NCBI GenBank assembly: GCA_002772195.1 | Contig: PCSG01000290.1 | Coordinates: 9,359 to 15,050, forward strand | Origin: Desulfobacterales bacterium CG23_combo_of_CG06-09_8_20_14_all_51_8 | GTDB lineage: Bacteria > Desulfobacterota > Desulfobacteria > Desulfobacterales > Desulfosalsimonadaceae | Direction of reading: 5' to 3' | DNA: 5,692 nt | In this document: positions 1-5,692 of the stretch, in pieces | Position numbering within the stretch: position 1 is the first letter of the stretch | Layout: the number at the start of each line of letters is the position of its first letter | Position numbers and translations under genes: made by a program | Notes under the pieces: generated by a model | The model's input: the letters and a program-made list of their open reading frames with translations, nothing else | Told to the model about the DNA's origin: nothing | The model's database searches: none

Positions 1-498
1 ACTTTCGGGGAAGCCACGGTTCAGCGGCAGTGCGATTTTGAATTTCTGGATGAAATCAAGGATAGGGTCGGCGACTATGACGCCCTTTTGTCCATGGCCT
101 GCGGCGCCGGAATTCAGTTTCTGGCGGAGCGATATCCGGATATCCCGGTTTTTCCGGCGGTGAATACCATCTTTATCGGTGTCAACAAGGATGTGGGCTG
201 GTATGAAGAACGCTGCAAAGCCTGCGGCACCTGCGTTTTAGGGTTGACCGGGGGCGTCTGCCCGGTGACCATGTGCGCCAAAAGCCTCTTTAACGGCCCC
301 TGCGGCGGCACCAACCAGAAAAGCTGCGAGATCAACAATGATCAGCCCTGCGCCTGGCACATGATTTATGAAAGGCTGTCCAAACAGGGACGCCTGGAAA
401 ACATCATGAAAATCTGCCCGCCCAATGACTGGCGGAACCAGAGACCCCAGACCCTGATTCAGCCGGGTTATGAGGAACGAAAAGCCATGACGGCGTAA
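1..498 (+). CDS. metV: MetV-type cysteine-rich subunit of methylenetetrahydrofolate reductase (5' end missing)
   Basis: The frame is open from base 1 to TAA at 496-498, giving 165 visible residues; the start lies upstream of the window. Family members are usually around 200-220 aa, so probably some 50 N-terminal residues are missing. The visible part has the hallmarks of the MTHFR C-terminal/MetV zinc-finger-like family: an SMACGAG segment (residues 31-37), then a cysteine-rich block with RCKACGTC (C72, C75, C78), GVCPVTMC (C87, C92), NGPCGG (C101) and further cysteines C109 and C117. In characterised acetogens, MetV binds metal (Fe-S and/or Zn) and relays electrons to the flavin of MetF. It lies 81 bases upstream of metF on the same strand, which supports a MetVF heterodimer. 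The TTG at 88 and ATG at 94 are internal codons, not the start, because homology-like sequence continues upstream to the edge. Family assignment is firm; the exact metal content cannot be read from the sequence. Confidence 0.9.
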   Translation, partial: TFGEATVQRQCDFEFLDEIKDRVGDYDALLSMACGAGIQFLAERYPDIPVFPAVNTIFIGVNKDVGWYEERCKACGTCVLGLTGGVCPVTMCAKSLFNGPCGGTNQKSCEINNDQPCAWHMIYERLSKQGRLENIMKICPPNDWRNQRPQTLIQPGYEERKAMTA

Positions 499-517
499 TC
501 ACGCATTCTACTGTTTT

Positions 518-550
518 TTATCGATCCGGGATGCGAACCCCCCTCGATAA
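518..550. other. Inverted repeat (possible hairpin) between metV and metF
   Basis: TTATCGA (518-524) and TCGATAA (544-550) are perfect 7-bp inverted repeats. Inside them GGG (528-530) can pair with CCC (538-540) around a 7-base loop, across a symmetric TCC/CCC internal loop. No T-tract follows on either strand, so it is not a standard intrinsic terminator. It could be an RNA processing or stability element that sets the metV:metF ratio, a protein-binding palindrome, or chance. Function is not established. Confidence 0.35.
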
Positions 551-567
551 TTCAAGAATATTAAGAA

Positions 568-572
568 AAGGA
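568..572 (+). promoter_or_regulatory. Ribosome binding site of metF
   Basis: AAGGA lies 7 bases before the ATG at 580. The spacing is normal and supports this start. No convincing -35/-10 promoter was seen in the 81-base gap, consistent with read-through from metV. Confidence 0.65.
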
Positions 573-579
573 ACAGATT

Positions 580-1503
580 ATGAAATCAGGAAGCACACTT
601 GAAAAAATATTAACCGCCGGACACTTTGCTTTCACGGGCGAACTGGGCCCCCCCCGGGGCGCGAATCTCGACGCCATCCGAAAAAAAGCCCAGCCCCTCA
701 AAGGCATGGTGGACGCCGTGAATATCACGGATAACCAGACTGCCGTAGTGCGTATGTCCAGCTGGGCCGCTTCATTGTTTGCCATTTCCGAAGGACTGGA
801 GCCCAACTTCCAGATGGTATGCCGGGACCGGAACCGCCTGGCCATGCAGTCGGACATTCTCGGGGCCTATGCCCACGGCGTCCGCAACATGCTGTGCCTG
901 TCCGGCGACCATCAGCAGTTCGGCGACCATCCCCAATCCAAAGGGGTTTTTGACATTGATTCCACCCAGCTCATCGGGATGGTCAAAAATATGCGGGATG
1001 AAGGCAAGTTTCTAAACGGCCAGGAAATCGATGGCGCGCCCAAAATGTTTATCGGCGCGGCCGCCAACCCCTTTGCGGAGCCGTTTGAATGGCGGGTGTA
1101 TCGCCTGGCCAAAAAAATCGCCGCCGGCGCGGATTTCATCCAGACCCAGTGCGTTTTCAACATGGAAAAAATGCGGGAATGGATCAAACGCGCCAATGAC
1201 ATGGGACTGACGGAAAAAGTTTACATCCTGGCCGGCGTCACCCCCATGAAAAGCCTTGGTATGGCGCGATACATGAAATCAAAAGTGCCGGGAATGGACG
1301 TGCCGGATTACGTCATTGACCGGATTAAAGGCGTGGACAAGAGCAAGCAGGCGGATGAGGGTATCAAAATCGCCTGCGAACAGATTGCAGAGTTCAAGGA
1401 GATGAAGGGCGTTGCCGGCGTTCACCTGATGCCGATTGAATGGGAGCATAAAGTTCCCGAAATCGCCGAACGGGCAGGCATGCTCCCGAGACCGCAGGTA
1501 TAA
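580..1503 (+). CDS. metF: 5,10-methylenetetrahydrofolate reductase, acetogen-type MetF
   Basis: This 307-aa cytoplasmic TIM-barrel flavoprotein should interconvert 5,10-methylene-THF and 5-methyl-THF in the methyl branch of the Wood-Ljungdahl pathway, and may also supply methyl groups for methionine. Length matches MetF (about 290-310 aa). Visible landmarks are GELGPPRG at residues 20-27, with E21 in the position of the catalytic glutamate of E. coli MetF; VNITDNQ at 48-54; the LSGDH segment at 107-111, whose D110 corresponds to the flavin-site aspartate; ADFIQTQ at 184-190, whose terminal Gln matches the conserved folate-site Gln; and GVHLMPI at 280-286. The pairing with metV and the HdrA-like genes downstream suggests that its FAD/FMN is reduced through partner subunits rather than directly by NAD(P)H, as in acetogen MetVF enzymes. 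The start at 580 has a good ribosome binding site. An eight-C run (648-655) sits just after the E21 codon, but the frame is intact. Family confidence is high; the electron donor is inferred. Confidence 0.95.
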   Translation: MKSGSTLEKILTAGHFAFTGELGPPRGANLDAIRKKAQPLKGMVDAVNITDNQTAVVRMSSWAASLFAISEGLEPNFQMVCRDRNRLAMQSDILGAYAHGVRNMLCLSGDHQQFGDHPQSKGVFDIDSTQLIGMVKNMRDEGKFLNGQEIDGAPKMFIGAAANPFAEPFEWRVYRLAKKIAAGADFIQTQCVFNMEKMREWIKRANDMGLTEKVYILAGVTPMKSLGMARYMKSKVPGMDVPDYVIDRIKGVDKSKQADEGIKIACEQIAEFKEMKGVAGVHLMPIEWEHKVPEIAERAGMLPRPQV

Positions 1504-1547
1504 CATTCCTATTTGACCGGCCCTGCGGCACACGCATAAAAAACCAT

Positions 1548-1554
1548 AAAGGAG
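1548..1554 (+). promoter_or_regulatory. Ribosome binding site of the HdrA-like gene, long spacer
   Basis: AAAGGAG is a strong Shine-Dalgarno match but ends 13 bases before the ATG at 1568, longer than the usual 5-9. No other in-frame start fits better, and the GXGXXG flavin motif begins only nine codons after this ATG. The start is therefore kept; the spacer may lower translation slightly. Confidence 0.55.
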
Positions 1555-1567
1555 TGTTAAAAAACAT

Positions 1568-2803
1568 ATGAAACCCAAAAAAGTCACGATCATCGGCGGC
1601 GGGATCGCCGGGATGACCGCTGCCTGGGAGCTTGCCGAGTCCGGAGTGACAGTGGACTTGATTGAAAAAAGCGGCTTTCTGGGCGGCCATGCCATCCAGT
1701 ACACCTGCAAGGCGACATCCGAATGTCTGAACTGCGGGGCCTGTTCCGTGGAAAAAATGCTGAAAAACGTCGTGGAAAACGATAACATCACCGTTCATTT
1801 ATCCACGGAAATCGAAGAAATCGGAAAAGCCAGTCCCTTCTCCGTAAAAATCAAAAAAAGCGCTGTTTTTATCGACGGGGCCAAATGCACCAATTGCGGC
1901 ATCTGCTTTGACAAGCTGAAGGATACGGGTCTCATCATTCGGGGGTATTCCAAAAACAACCTCCCCCTGTTTGCAATCAATCCGGACAAACTCGCTGACA
2001 ATCCGAATTCCTTAAAGGAAATCTGCCCGGAAGGCGCCATCGTCGTCAATGCCGCGCCGGCCGTTTCCAAGCTGACTGCGGACGCTGTCATCGTGGCCAC
2101 GGGGTTTACCCCCTTTAACGCGGCCCGGAAAGGCACCTACGGCTATGGAAGATTTCCAAACGTCATCAACGGACTGGATATGGAACGCATCAAGCGGCAA
2201 AACGGTTTTCTGGCCCGGCCGTCGGATGGGGCGCCCGCAAAAAAAATCGCCTTTATCCAGTGCGTGGGCAGCCGGGATGAAAATCTGGGGAATTTATGGT
2301 GTTCCCAGGTCTGCTGTCCGTATGCCTTAAGAAGCGCGGAATCCCTGAAGCACAAAAATCCCGATCTGGAAATTACGGTATTTTATATGGATATCCAGAA
2401 TACCGGTAAAAGCTTTCCCGTCTTCTATGAATCCTGTAAAAATGACATCCGGTTTATCAGAAGCATCCCTGTGGACATTTTCCCGGAGGAAAACGGGGAC
2501 CTCAGAATGCGGCTGTTTGATGAGACCCAGGGATCGCCGGAAATGGAAACCTTTGACGTGGTTGTTCTTTCCACCGGCATCATGCCGAATACGGAAAATA
2601 AAAAACTTTCCGGCCAGATGGGCATCATTCTGGATGCGGACGGATTTTTCGCCTTTGCGGATGACCTGAACAAAACCGCGACTGCAAAAGGCGGCATCTT
2701 TATCGCCGGAACCGCGCAGGGGCCTAAAACCATTGCTGATTCCATGACGCAGGCCGGCCAGGCCGCCGCCGGCGCTCTGAAATACCTGGGGGTGACCAAA
2801 TGA
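1568..2803 (+). CDS. hdrA: HdrA/QmoA-like FAD and iron-sulfur oxidoreductase subunit
   Basis: This 411-aa protein belongs to the HdrA family (heterodisulfide reductase subunit A and its QmoA relatives), soluble thioredoxin-reductase-fold flavoproteins that distribute electrons between Fe-S partners. The N-terminal Rossmann motif is IIGGGIAG (8-15), with the acidic residue E33 ending the second strand and LGGHA at 38-42. A cysteine set C47, C53, C56, C59 and a second set C107, C110, C113 with C153-P154 can each hold an Fe-S cluster. DAVIVATGF (172-180) is the second flavin motif. QCVGSRD (231-237) with CSQVCCPYA (245-253) is the signature of HdrA. GTAQGPKTI (381-389) closes the FAD site. It is shorter than methanogen HdrA (about 650 aa) because the C-terminal ferredoxin part is absent; that part sits in the next gene. 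The length and shape resemble QmoA, but metV-metF upstream and no qmoC or apr genes point to a role with methylene-THF reductase. The gene overlaps the next one by 4 bases. Family is firm; whether it bifurcates electrons is unknown. Confidence 0.88.
   Translation: MKPKKVTIIGGGIAGMTAAWELAESGVTVDLIEKSGFLGGHAIQYTCKATSECLNCGACSVEKMLKNVVENDNITVHLSTEIEEIGKASPFSVKIKKSAVFIDGAKCTNCGICFDKLKDTGLIIRGYSKNNLPLFAINPDKLADNPNSLKEICPEGAIVVNAAPAVSKLTADAVIVATGFTPFNAARKGTYGYGRFPNVINGLDMERIKRQNGFLARPSDGAPAKKIAFIQCVGSRDENLGNLWCSQVCCPYALRSAESLKHKNPDLEITVFYMDIQNTGKSFPVFYESCKNDIRFIRSIPVDIFPEENGDLRMRLFDETQGSPEMETFDVVVLSTGIMPNTENKKLSGQMGIILDADGFFAFADDLNKTATAKGGIFIAGTAQGPKTIADSMTQAGQAAAGALKYLGVTK
2788..2795 (+). promoter_or_regulatory. 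Ribosome binding site inside the hdrA 3' end, setting the start of the next gene
   Basis: GGGGGTGA differs from the full anti-Shine-Dalgarno complement GGAGGTGA by one A-to-G change that can still wobble-pair. Its core ends 7 bases before the ATG at 2800. This favours 2800 over the in-frame ATG at 2839, which has only a weak upstream purine stretch, and suggests translational coupling through the ATGA overlap. Confidence 0.5.
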
Positions 2804-4365
2804 ATACTGCCTGTCAAAATCAAACGGAAACAATCCATATGACCACCGATGTTCTGGTGATTGGCGGCGGTGCTGCCGCCGTCCAGGCGGCCAACCGGCT
2901 TTCAACCGCCGAATATCCGGTGACCCTCGCCGGTCCCGGTCAGCAGCAGACCGCCGGCAAAGGCGTTGAAGTCATCGCCGGTGCCACCGTGATCGACGTC
3001 ACGGGCATGCCCGGCGATTTTACCGTCAAACTCGCATCTCAGGGCAAGGCCGTCACCAAAAAAGCCGGGGTCATTGTGGTGGCCTCGGAACTCGCAGTCA
3101 CGCCGCTTTTGGGGGCCTATGGGCTGACGGCTGGCGAAACCGTTCTGTCCCTTTCGGGATTTGAAGCCCTGATTTCCGATGACGCCAAACGCGGCAAAGT
3201 CCTTTCCGGCGAAAAAACCGTGGCCTTTCTGGCGGGGTTTGCCCAAGAGGGAAATCCGCTGCTCATGAAACGGATTCTGACCTGTGTCGATCATCTCACC
3301 GGCGTAACAGGCTGCACCGCCTATGTTTACATCAACAATATCAAGGTGGCTGATGACGGGCTGGAACGACTTTATAAAAAAGGCCGGGACAAGGGCGCGA
3401 CCTATTTCAAACTTCAGCAGGCCCCGTCGGTTTCCCAGGATGGAAACAATTTAAGCATCACTTTCCATGATCCGGTCCTTCGCAGTGACATTGAACTTTC
3501 CCCGGACATCATCGTGTGCGAGGAAAGCCTGACCGCGGACCCGACCCATCCGGCCCTTGCGAAAGCCCTGCGCATTGACCTGGGTCCCATGGGTTTTCTG
3601 CAAAAAGAAAACGTTCACCGGCTGCCGGTAGGCTCCAACCGGGAAGGCATTTTCGTGGTGGGCCCCGGCCGGGACGTCGAAAATCTGACAAAATCCCGGG
3701 CTGATATTGACAACATGCTGCTTCGGGTCAGAGCCCTCATCGGCGACGGAAGCCTATCGGTGACGGCAAAAGCCGTGGTGGATCGGGACAAATGCGTCAC
3801 CTGCCTCACCTGCTACCGGTGCTGTCCCCATGGGGCCATCACCTGGGACAACAAGGCGATCATCTCGCCGGTGGCCTGCCAGGGCTGCGGTATCTGCGCC
3901 AGTGAATGCCCCATGGACGCCATTCAGCTTGCGGATTTTACGGACGCGGAAATGATGGATCGGGTGAAGGCAGCCGCCAACGCAGCGGGCGCCCCGAAAA
4001 TCGTGGCCTTCTGCTGCCGAAACTCCGCATATGAGGCGGGTATGATGGCCGCTGCTTTTAATTATGAACTTCCCAAGGGCCTTCAGATGATCAAAGTACC
4101 CTGCGCCGGGAAAGTCGATATCCAGTATATCTTAAACGCGCTGGCGGTGGTGGACGGGGTTCTAGTTCTGGCCTGCCACACGGGCAACTGCAAATCCGAA
4201 GTCGGCAATACCTACGCCAAATGGCGGGTGAATGACGCCTACCGGAAACTCGAAATGGTCGGCATCAAAAAAGAACGCCTGGTGTTCGCCACCCTGGCCT
4301 CCAACATGGCTGCAGATTTCGCGAGAATCGCAAAGGACATGGAAAACATCGTCAGGGAATTATAA
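2800..4365 (+). CDS. HdrA/QmoB-like protein with 2[4Fe-4S] ferredoxin and C-terminal MvhD/FlpD domain
   Basis: This 521-aa soluble fusion has three parts. Residues about 16-325 resemble an HdrA/QmoB flavoprotein fold: VLVIGGGAAA (18-27) is a Rossmann glycine motif, and GIFVVGPGRD is a late FAD-type motif. The acidic residue expected at the end of the second strand is replaced (VTLAGPG, 41-47), the ATG motif reads VASE (94-97), and the CVGSRD signature is missing, so FAD binding is doubtful. Residues about 328-375 form a two-cluster ferredoxin: C332, C335, C338, C342-P and C360, C363, C366, C370-P, with an extra C341. Residues about 398-521 match the MvhD/FlpD family, a [2Fe-2S] electron-transfer module that links HdrA to hydrogenase or formate dehydrogenase: FCC (C405, C406), VPCAGKVD (C435) and ACHTGNC (C459, C464). 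Together with the preceding gene it supplies the pieces of a full-length HdrA plus MvhD. The likely role is carrying electrons to or from the MetV-MetF unit. QmoB is the closest architecture I know but is longer, roughly 750 aa. Automated annotation may call it a hydrogenase iron-sulfur subunit. Domain calls are firm; the electron partner is unknown. Confidence 0.85.
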   Translation: MNTACQNQTETIHMTTDVLVIGGGAAAVQAANRLSTAEYPVTLAGPGQQQTAGKGVEVIAGATVIDVTGMPGDFTVKLASQGKAVTKKAGVIVVASELAVTPLLGAYGLTAGETVLSLSGFEALISDDAKRGKVLSGEKTVAFLAGFAQEGNPLLMKRILTCVDHLTGVTGCTAYVYINNIKVADDGLERLYKKGRDKGATYFKLQQAPSVSQDGNNLSITFHDPVLRSDIELSPDIIVCEESLTADPTHPALAKALRIDLGPMGFLQKENVHRLPVGSNREGIFVVGPGRDVENLTKSRADIDNMLLRVRALIGDGSLSVTAKAVVDRDKCVTCLTCYRCCPHGAITWDNKAIISPVACQGCGICASECPMDAIQLADFTDAEMMDRVKAAANAAGAPKIVAFCCRNSAYEAGMMAAAFNYELPKGLQMIKVPCAGKVDIQYILNALAVVDGVLVLACHTGNCKSEVGNTYAKWRVNDAYRKLEMVGIKKERLVFATLASNMAADFARIAKDMENIVREL

Positions 4366-4402
4366 CCGCAAGCCTCAACACCGACAAAGCGGTTCGAACA
4401 AT

Positions 4403-4440
4403 AAAGAAAAAGGGCGTCCCGAAGGCGCCCTTTTTCTTTT
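4403..4440. terminator. Intrinsic, probably bidirectional transcription terminator
   Basis: A perfect 14-bp inverted repeat pairs 4403-4416 (A-rich, then GGGCG) with 4426-4439 (CGCCC, then T-rich) around a 9-base loop. The GC core of GGGCG/CGCCC is followed by TTTTTCTTTT on the + strand, starting 65 bases from the core after the fusion-gene stop at 4365 when allowing the A-rich arm. The opposite strand presents the mirror arrangement with TTTTTCTTT. It lies between convergent genes, so it can end both the metV-metF-hdrA operon and transcripts arriving from thrS. Confidence 0.85.
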
Positions 4441-4510
4441 AGATATGGTACAATACCTGGATAGCAGATTTTGTCCCAACGGCGAAACCCAGTGATAAAA
4501 TCATTTCGCG

Positions 4511-4579
4511 CGCCGGGACGCAGAGGTTAAGGACATGAGAAAGAATGCTCCCTCTGCGAACCCAGCGTCTCAGCGGGAG
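4511..4579. repeat. Possible dispersed intergenic repeat with ACGCAGAGG / CCTCTGCG arms
   Basis: CGCAGAGG (4519-4526) and CCTCTGCG (4551-4558) are perfect 8-bp inverted repeats about 24 bases apart. They are followed by GCGTCTCAGCGGGAG (4565-4579), which repeats the same GCGTCTC/GCAGAG vocabulary. From memory, runs of this CGCAGAGACGC type recur between genes in many environmental bacterial genomes. Only one copy is in the window, so the repeat status is an inference. Confidence 0.4.
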
Positions 4580-4602
4580 AAATAAAAAAAGACTGCTCCC
4601 GC
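4573..4602. other. Small hairpin next to the putative repeat
   Basis: GCGGGAG (4573-4579) and CTCCCGC (4596-4602) form a perfect 7-bp stem around a 16-base A-rich loop. No T-run follows directly on either strand, so it is a poor terminator by itself. It could still stabilise the thrS mRNA 3' end or be part of the adjacent repeat element. Confidence 0.35.
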
Positions 4603-4655
4603 AAGGATATATTTTTCTTAAAATATTCCCCGGAGGCTCTTGGTACGTTTCGGAA

Positions 4656-5692
4656 TTAATCCTCCGCAAACATATCCAGTTCCAATTTCCGGGCCGCGAT
4701 ATTTTCAAGGGCCGACTGGATAAATGCGTCGATATCGACACCGAACCGGACCTTGCCGTCCAGGGTGCGCACGGAAAGGGACCGGTTTTCCCTCTCCTTT
4801 TCGCCTGCGGTGATGATCAGCGGTATCTGACTGAGCTGGGCTTCCCGCACTTTTCTCTTCAGGCTTTCGGTTCGAGCATCCACTGAGGACCGAAGGCCCG
4901 CTTTTTCAAATACAGCATGCAGTTCGTCGGCAAAAGGGGCCAATTCGTCATTGATGGGCAGAATCACCACCTGGACCGGGGCCAGCCACAGGGGAAACTT
5001 GCCGGCGAAATGCTCCACCAGAATTCCCAGGAATCGTTCAATAGACCCGTAAATCACCCGGTGAATCATGACCGGCCGATGGGGCGCATTATCCGCACCG
5101 ACATAGGAAAGATCAAACCGTTCGGGCAGGGACATATCGAGCTGAATGGTGCCGCACTGCCAGGTCCGGCCGATGGCGTCCTTGATGTGGATATCGATTT
5201 TGGGGCCGTAAAACGCGCCGTCGCCTTCATTGATTTTATAGCCCTTGCCGTAGGCGTCCAAGGCCCCTCTCAGTCCGGCGGTGGCCCGTTCCCACTGCTC
5301 GTCCGATCCGATGGATTTTTTCGGACGGGTGGAAAGCTCCAGATGAAATCCCAGACCGAAGGTCTTGTACATCCGGTCCACCAGGCGCAGGACCCCTATA
5401 ATTTCGGCTTCAATCTGATCCGGGGTCATGAAAATATGAGCGTCATCCTGATGAAAGGCTCGGACCCGGAACAGACCGGACAATACCCCGGACAGCTCGT
5501 GACGGTGGACCAGGCCCACTTCCGAGGCCCGAATGGGCAGGTCCTTGTAGGAATAGCGTTTTCGTTTGTACAGCAGCATGCCGCCCGGGCAGTTCATGGG
5601 CTTGATGGCGGATTCCACGTCATCGATGAGCAGGGTATACATGTTTTCCCGATAATTTTCCCAGTGCCCGCTCTGCTCCCACAGGCTCCGGT
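4656..5692 (-). CDS. thrS: Threonyl-tRNA synthetase, C-terminal part (N-terminus outside the window)
   Basis: This class II aminoacyl-tRNA synthetase charges tRNA-Thr with threonine in the cytoplasm. About 344 residues are visible, roughly the last half of a 640-aa family; the TGS and editing domains lie beyond the window edge. The frame stays open past the ATG at 5642 to base 5692 and encodes LWEQSGHWENYREN, a conserved ThrRS stretch, so that ATG is internal. The catalytic core shows KPMNCPGG, whose Cys (codon 5589-5591) is a zinc ligand; FRVRAFHQDDAHIF (motif 2), whose DDAH histidine (codon 5436-5438) is the second ligand; and VMIHRVIYGSIERF (motif 3), whose His (codon 5061-5063) is the third. 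All three ligands of the threonine-binding zinc site are thus present. An anticodon-binding domain follows WLAPVQVVILPI and ends at FAED. The gene is convergent with the metV-metF operon and is not followed by infC. Identification is firm. Confidence 0.97.
   Translation of the reverse strand, partial: RSLWEQSGHWENYRENMYTLLIDDVESAIKPMNCPGGMLLYKRKRYSYKDLPIRASEVGLVHRHELSGVLSGLFRVRAFHQDDAHIFMTPDQIEAEIIGVLRLVDRMYKTFGLGFHLELSTRPKKSIGSDEQWERATAGLRGALDAYGKGYKINEGDGAFYGPKIDIHIKDAIGRTWQCGTIQLDMSLPERFDLSYVGADNAPHRPVMIHRVIYGSIERFLGILVEHFAGKFPLWLAPVQVVILPINDELAPFADELHAVFEKAGLRSSVDARTESLKRKVREAQLSQIPLIITAGEKERENRSLSVRTLDGKVRFGVDIDAFIQSALENIAARKLELDMFAED

Larger units (their letters stand above)
4441..4655. 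other. Non-coding stretch between the terminator and thrS
   Basis: No open frame here has a credible start, ribosome binding site or recognisable protein; + frames that cross it run into the antisense of thrS. It contains the short inverted repeats described separately. A weak pair, CGGAGG (4631-4636) with CCTCCG (4661-4666), brackets the thrS stop but lacks a T-tract, so it is not called a terminator. An AT-rich patch at about 4606-4628 is also present. Confidence 0.5.

Noticed and set aside
1279..1791. 170-codon open frame on the - strand spanning the metF end and hdrA start
   Set aside because: It is antisense to two well-supported genes, has no recognisable domain, and its openness follows from the codon bias of the + strand genes.
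2327..2905. 192-codon open frame on the - strand opposite hdrA
   Set aside because: It is fully antisense to the HdrA-like gene and the start of the next gene; its arginine- and glycine-rich, low-order composition looks like a shadow frame.
2839..4365. Alternative start of the fusion gene at the internal ATG, 13 codons downstream
   Set aside because: It has only a weak Shine-Dalgarno, while the ATG at 2800 has a near-perfect one and a typical ATGA overlap. It cannot be excluded, because the first 13 residues are not conserved-looking.
1568..4365. The HdrA-like pair as true QmoA-QmoB of dissimilatory sulfate reduction
   Set aside because: There is no qmoC or aprAB in the window, the second protein is far shorter than typical QmoB, and the genes directly follow metV-metF. 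The resemblance in layout is noted but the name is not assigned.
4232..4495. 87-codon + strand frame covering the end of the MvhD domain and the terminator
   Set aside because: It overlaps conserved MvhD-domain coding sequence in another frame and reads through the terminator hairpin.
4631..4666. CGGAGG/CCTCCG inverted repeat around the thrS stop as a terminator
   Set aside because: The stem is only 6 bp with a 24-base loop, overlaps the last thrS codons, and lacks a T-tract downstream on the - strand.
4545..4886. 113-codon + strand frame starting in the spacer and running into thrS
   Set aside because: More than half is antisense to conserved ThrRS sequence, and there is no ribosome binding site or recognisable family.
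1..5692. CRISPR arrays, tRNA or rRNA genes, insertion sequences, phage or defence genes
   Set aside because: No spaced direct repeats, cloverleaf-like sequence, transposase-like protein or defence-type domain was seen on either strand.

Overview
The window looks like chromosomal DNA from an anaerobic, moderately GC-rich bacterium that runs the methyl branch of the Wood-Ljungdahl pathway. A sulfate-reducing or syntrophic member of the Desulfobacterota is the best guess. That placement is inferred from gene content and protein style: an acetogen-type MetV/MetF pair joined to HdrA/Qmo-like and MvhD-like redox proteins, and a ThrRS of the MNCPGG type. No taxonomic marker gene is present.

Positions 1-4365 (+ strand) hold four co-directional genes that look like one operon. 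They are the 3' part of metV (cysteine-rich partner of methylene-THF reductase), metF (catalytic methylene-THF reductase, 307 aa), a 411-aa HdrA/QmoA-like flavoprotein, and a 521-aa protein. The last has a degenerate HdrA/QmoB-like half, a 2[4Fe-4S] ferredoxin domain and a C-terminal MvhD/FlpD-type domain. The last two genes overlap by 4 bases (ATGA). The arrangement suggests a soluble complex passing electrons between methylene-/methyl-THF chemistry and a low-potential or thiol/flavin partner. It resembles the MetVF-HdrABC-MvhD complexes of acetogens, but HdrB, HdrC and QmoC are absent from the window and nothing follows the fusion gene on this strand.

Positions 4366-4655 are non-coding. They contain a strong, nearly symmetric hairpin with A- and T-rich flanks, which probably terminates transcription from both sides. 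It is followed by small inverted repeats that resemble a dispersed intergenic repeat element.

Positions 4656-5692 (- strand) hold the C-terminal part of thrS (threonyl-tRNA synthetase), convergent with the operon and cut by the window edge.
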